The notes beneath the pieces were generated by a model. That model did no database searches, was not told the origin of the DNA, and saw nothing but the letters and a program-made list of their open reading frames with translations. A stretch of DNA of 24,859 nt from JAWWBG01 sp033721095 (lineage in GTDB: Bacteria; Actinomycetota; Nitriliruptoria; Nitriliruptorales; Nitriliruptoraceae), in the NCBI GenBank assembly GCA_033721095.1, contig JAWWBG010000010.1:1-24859 (forward strand), in the 5' to 3' direction. Position 1 is the first letter of the stretch. Each line of letters opens with the position of its first letter. The translations under genes and the position numbers were made by a program. Shown piece after piece: positions 21,713-24,859 of the stretch.

Positions 21713-24558
21713 GCGGCTGCGGATGCCCCGAGGACCTCGCGCAGGAACTTGCCGGTGTAGGAGGAGCCCACCGCGGCCACGTCCTCGGGCGTGCCGCTGG
21801 CGACCAGGCGGCCACCGCCATCGCCGCCCTCGGGCCCGAGGTCGATGATGTGGTCGGCAGTCTTGATCACGTCGAGATTGTGCTCGATCACGATGACCGT
21901 GTTGCCCTTGTCCACGAGTCGGTGCAGGACGTCGAGGAGGCGCCGGACATCGTCGAAGTGCAGCCCGGTGGTTGGCTCATCGAGGATGTAGACGGTCTGT
22001 CCGGTGGCGCGTTTCTTGAGCTCGGACGCGAGCTTGACCCGTTGGGCCTCGCCGCCCGACAGCGTCGTCGCAGGTTGCCCCAACCGCAGGTAGCCGAGCC
22101 CGACGTCGTTGAGGGTCTCCATGTGCGCGGCGATCGCGGGCAGGTTCGCAAAGAACTCGCCAGCCCGCTCGATCGTCATGTCGAGGACACCGCTGATCGT
22201 CTCGCCCTTGTAGTGGACCTCCAGCGTCTCGCGGTTGTAGCGGCGACCCTTGCAGACCTCGCAGGGGACGTAGACGTCGGGCAGGAAGTGCATCTCGATC
22301 TTGATGGTGCCGTCGCCCTTGCAGGCCTCGCACCGGCCGCCCTTGACGTTGAACGAGAAGCGGCCCGGCTGGTAGCCGCGCACCTTTGCCTCCGGCGTCG
22401 CCGCGAACAGCTTGCGGATGTGGTCGAACACGCCCGTGTAGGTGGCGGGATTGGACCGGGGTGTCCGACCAATCGGCGACTGGTCGACGATGACGGCCTT
22501 GTCGACGTGCTCGAGGCCGTCGACGGCGCGATGGCGCCCCGGAGCCACGCGTGACGAGTACACGTGCCGCATGAGCACGCGCGCGAGGATCTGGTTGACC
22601 AGTGTGGACTTGCCCGATCCGGAGACGCCGGTGACGCATGTGAAGGTCCCGAGCGGGAACTCGACGTCGATCCGATCGAGGTTGTGCTCCACGGCCTCGA
22701 GGACGACGAGCGCGTTGCCCGTCCCGGGCCGCCGTGCCAGGGGCGTCGCGATCTCGTCGCGACCCGCCAGGTAGGCGCCGGTTCGCGAGTCCGTCGTGCG
22801 CTTGAGGTCACGCACCGAGCCGGAATGGACGATGTTGCCGCCGTGGTCCCCCGCGCCCGGCCCGATGTCGACGACGTGGTCGGCGGCCTCGATCGTGGCC
22901 TCGTCGTGCTCGACGACGATCAGCGTGTTGCCGAGATCCCGCAGCCGGATCAGCGTCTCGATGAGCCGCTCGTTGTCGCGCTGGTGGAGGCCGATGGAGG
23001 GCTCGTCGAGGACGTACAGCACGCCAACGAGCCCTGCGCCGATCTGGGTTGCGAGCCGGATGCGCTGTGCCTCGCCGCCCGACAATGATCCGGCCGACCG
23101 GTCGAGGGTGAGGTACTCGAGGCCCACGTCCAGCAGGAACCGGAGCCGCTCCCGGATCTCCTTGACGACGGCCGTGGCAATCAGCTGCTCGCGATCGGAC
23201 AACGCGAGGTTGTCGAGGTACTCCGCCGCGTCGCCGACCGACAGCGACGTCACCTCGGCGATGTTGCGGTCGCCGACCGTCACGGCGAGGACGACGGGCT
23301 TGAGCCGTCGGCCGCTGCAGGCGGGGCACGGGACCTCGCGGAAGTACTGCTCGAGCTGGCGGCGGACGTTCTCGGACTCGGTCTCCCGGTGGCGGCGCAC
23401 CAGCGAGTTGACGACGCCCTCGAAGTTGGCCCGGTACGACCGCTTGCGTCCGTGCCGGTTCTGGTAGGTGACCTGGATCCGGTGGTCGAGGCCATGGAGG
23501 ACCGCCTCGTGGACCGACGGGTCGAGGTCCTCCCAGGGTGCGTCGGGATCTCCCCCCCGGTCCGCGACGACCGCACGGAGCAGCTGCCGGTAGTAGCCCG
23601 CCTGGTGCCCGGTCCCCCACGGCAGCACGACGCCCTCGTCGACGGACAGCGAGATGTCGCCGATGATGAGCTCGGCATCGGCGGAGAGCTCGGTGCCGAG
23701 CCCGGAACACTCCTCGCAGGCGCCGTACGGCGAGTTGAACGAGAAATTGCGCGGAGCGAGCTGGTCGAACGAGAGCTCGCAGTGGGCGCAGGCGAGGTGC
23801 TCGCTGAAGGTCAGCAGCTCGGGCTCGCCGTTGTCGGCCTCGACGATCTCGATCTGGGCCACGCCCTCGGCCAGCTGCAGCGCGGTCTCGATGGAGTCGG
23901 TGAGTCGGCGGCGGATGTCCTCCTTCTGGACCAGCCGGTCGACGACGACCTCGATCGTGTGCTTCTTGTTCTTCGTGAGCTTGGGGACCTCGTCCACGTG
24001 ATGGGTCTCGCCGTTGACGCGCACGCGGGAGTAGCCGTCGGTCGACAGCTTCTGGAACAACCCGGCGTACTCGCCCTTGCGGCCACGCACGACCGGCGCC
24101 AGCACCTGGAAGCGCGTCCCCGACGGCAGCGCGTGCACCTGGTCAACGATCTGTTCGGCAGTCTGCGACGTGATCGGCCGGCCACAGTTGGGGCAGTGCG
24201 GGTGCCCGATCCGGGCGAACAGCAGCCGCAGGTAGTCATAGATCTCGGTGATCGTGCCGACGGTCGACCGGGGGTTGCGCGACGTCGACTTCTGATCGAT
24301 CGAGATCGCCGGGGACAGCCCTTCGATGAAGTCGACGTCGGGCTTGTCCATCTGGCCGAGGAACTGGCGCGCATAGGCCGACAGCGACTCGACGTAGCGG
24401 CGCTGGCCCTCTGCGTAGATCGTGTCGAACGCAAGGCTCGACTTGCCCGACCCGGACAGGCCCGTGAAGACGATCAGCGAGTCTCGCGGCAGGTCGAGAT
24501 CCACGTTCTTGAGGTTGTGCTCGCGCGCACCTCGGATCGTGATCTGCTCGCTCGACAC
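21709..24558 (-). CDS. uvrA: Excinuclease ABC subunit A
   Basis: A 949-residue UvrA, the damage-sensing ATPase of nucleotide excision repair. It has two ABC modules: Walker A at 33-40 (GLSGSGKS) and 644-651 (GVSGSGKS), each with an LSGGEAQR signature (near residues 490 and 833). Two zinc modules are visible, C257-x2-C260-x20-C281-x2-C284 and C743-x2-C746-x19-C766-x2-C769. An ATG at 24603 lies inside the LexA box and one at 24582 overlaps the -10 element. The GTG at 24558, with GGAGG four bases upstream and the expected SSEQITIRGAREHNL start, is therefore preferred. The stop overlaps uvrC. SOS induction is likely. Confidence 0.97.
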   Translation of the reverse strand: MSSEQITIRGAREHNLKNVDLDLPRDSLIVFTGLSGSGKSSLAFDTIYAEGQRRYVESLSAYARQFLGQMDKPDVDFIEGLSPAISIDQKSTSRNPRSTVGTITEIYDYLRLLFARIGHPHCPNCGRPITSQTAEQIVDQVHALPSGTRFQVLAPVVRGRKGEYAGLFQKLSTDGYSRVRVNGETHHVDEVPKLTKNKKHTIEVVVDRLVQKEDIRRRLTDSIETALQLAEGVAQIEIVEADNGEPELLTFSEHLACAHCELSFDQLAPRNFSFNSPYGACEECSGLGTELSADAELIIGDISLSVDEGVVLPWGTGHQAGYYRQLLRAVVADRGGDPDAPWEDLDPSVHEAVLHGLDHRIQVTYQNRHGRKRSYRANFEGVVNSLVRRHRETESENVRRQLEQYFREVPCPACSGRRLKPVVLAVTVGDRNIAEVTSLSVGDAAEYLDNLALSDREQLIATAVVKEIRERLRFLLDVGLEYLTLDRSAGSLSGGEAQRIRLATQIGAGLVGVLYVLDEPSIGLHQRDNERLIETLIRLRDLGNTLIVVEHDEATIEAADHVVDIGPGAGDHGGNIVHSGSVRDLKRTTDSRTGAYLAGRDEIATPLARRPGTGNALVVLEAVEHNLDRIDVEFPLGTFTCVTGVSGSGKSTLVNQILARVLMRHVYSSRVAPGRHRAVDGLEHVDKAVIVDQSPIGRTPRSNPATYTGVFDHIRKLFAATPEAKVRGYQPGRFSFNVKGGRCEACKGDGTIKIEMHFLPDVYVPCEVCKGRRYNRETLEVHYKGETISGVLDMTIERAGEFFANLPAIAAHMETLNDVGLGYLRLGQPATTLSGGEAQRVKLASELKKRATGQTVYILDEPTTGLHFDDVRRLLDVLHRLVDKGNTVIVIEHNLDVIKTADHIIDLGPEGGDGGGRLVASGTPEDVAAVGSSYTGKFLREVLGASAAA

Positions 24559-24580
24559 ACCGCCTCCGCCGACGGTCGGC

Positions 24581-24609
24581 ATGCTACCGACCCGCCGCGA
24601 CAACGAACA
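24581..24609 (-). promoter_or_regulatory. uvrA: Candidate uvrA promoter
   Basis: TGTTCG (24609-24604) and TAGCAT (24586-24581) are 17 bases apart and would start transcription near 24574, leaving a leader of about 16 bases that still contains the GGAGG (24567-24563) before the GTG at 24558. The -35 overlaps the LexA box, as expected for a LexA-repressed promoter. Confidence 0.5.
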
Positions 24610-24618
24610 GATGTTCGA
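24603..24618 (-). promoter_or_regulatory. LexA (SOS) box upstream of uvrA
   Basis: The minus strand reads TCGAACATCTGTTCGT, matching 15 of 16 positions of the Gram-positive/mycobacterial LexA operator TCGAACRNNYGTTCGA. It lies 45 bases upstream of the uvrA GTG and over the candidate -35. uvrA is a standard SOS gene, so LexA repression is the natural reading. Confidence 0.85.
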
Positions 24619-24645
24619 CTGCGCCGTGGTGCTGGCCCGCGGCCG

Positions 24646-24859
24646 TCAGGAGGGCTGGTCGGGGCCCTCACCCTGGGCGCGCGCCTTGCTGGCCCACGTC
24701 TTGAGCGGCAGTCCCCAGAGCTTCACGAAGCCCTCGGCCAGGCTCTGGTCGAACTGGTCACCGGTGTCGTAGGTGGCCATGCCGAAGTCGTACAGGCCCG
24801 AGGTTTCGGAACGTCGGCCGACGACGGTCGCGTGGCCCTTGAAGAGCTCCACGCGGACC
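24646..24859 (-). CDS. argG: Argininosuccinate synthase, C-terminal fragment (cut by window edge)
   Basis: About 70 C-terminal residues are inside the window and the frame continues past its right edge. The segments VELFKGHATVVGRRS, YDFGMATYDTGDQFDQS and GFVKLWGLPLKTWA match the tetramerisation tail of argininosuccinate synthase, which joins citrulline and aspartate in arginine synthesis. The GTG at 24852 is an internal valine, not a start. The gene ends 87 bases before uvrA on the same strand; the uvrA LexA box and promoter lie in that gap, so uvrA need not depend on argG transcription. Confidence 0.88.
   Translation of the reverse strand, partial: VRVELFKGHATVVGRRSETSGLYDFGMATYDTGDQFDQSLAEGFVKLWGLPLKTWASKARAQGEGPDQPS

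Noticed and set aside
20012..21760. 582-codon plus-strand open frame antisense to uvrC
   Set aside because: Shadow of uvrC codon structure (high third-position G+C); no motifs and no upstream ribosome binding site of note.

Overview
This window is dense, high-G+C bacterial chromosome. GTG starts are frequent, genes often overlap by four bases, and the set uvrC-rapZ-yvcK-whiA followed by gap-pgk-tpiA and secG is characteristic of Actinomycetota. WhiA and the SOS box upstream of uvrA, of the mycobacterial/actinobacterial type, support this. The exact lineage cannot be fixed without a search; a deep-branching class such as Nitriliruptoria or Acidimicrobiia is a guess. No gene-free stretch exceeds about 110 bases. 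I see no insertion sequence, prophage, CRISPR array or rRNA.

Left part (1-6787): an enoyl-CoA hydratase-family protein and an M1 aminopeptidase N lie on the + strand. Convergent to them on the - strand is a two-gene unit, a bis-MGD-type molybdopterin oxidoreductase followed by MobA. The stop of the oxidoreductase overlaps a probable CTG start of mobA, so the molybdenum enzyme and a cofactor-finishing enzyme appear to be made together. A small YrdB/DUF2568 membrane protein is divergent from this unit.

Middle part (6809-14015, all - strand): this is the unusual section. The tpiA-secG neighbourhood is interrupted and extended by three divergent family-5 solute-binding lipoproteins that have no permease or ATPase genes here. 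One is coupled to tpiA, and two follow secG in a chain of stop/start overlaps that ends at a class II tRNA-Leu(GAG). Between the first binding protein and secG sits a BlaI-type repressor with an M56 (BlaR1/MecR1-like) membrane metallopeptidase. The window holds no beta-lactamase or other obvious target.

Right part (14012-24859, all - strand): read in transcription order, it holds the 3' end of argG (cut by the window edge), then uvrA-uvrC-rapZ-yvcK-whiA and gap-pgk-tpiA. The uvrA-to-yvcK junctions are four-base overlaps and whiA follows one base later. A near-perfect LexA box overlaps a plausible -35 element of uvrA, so SOS control may reach uvrC and perhaps the rapZ-yvcK-whiA genes. Together these genes cover excision repair, envelope/carbon regulation and lower glycolysis.

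All family assignments come from reading the sequence and known motifs; no database search was run.
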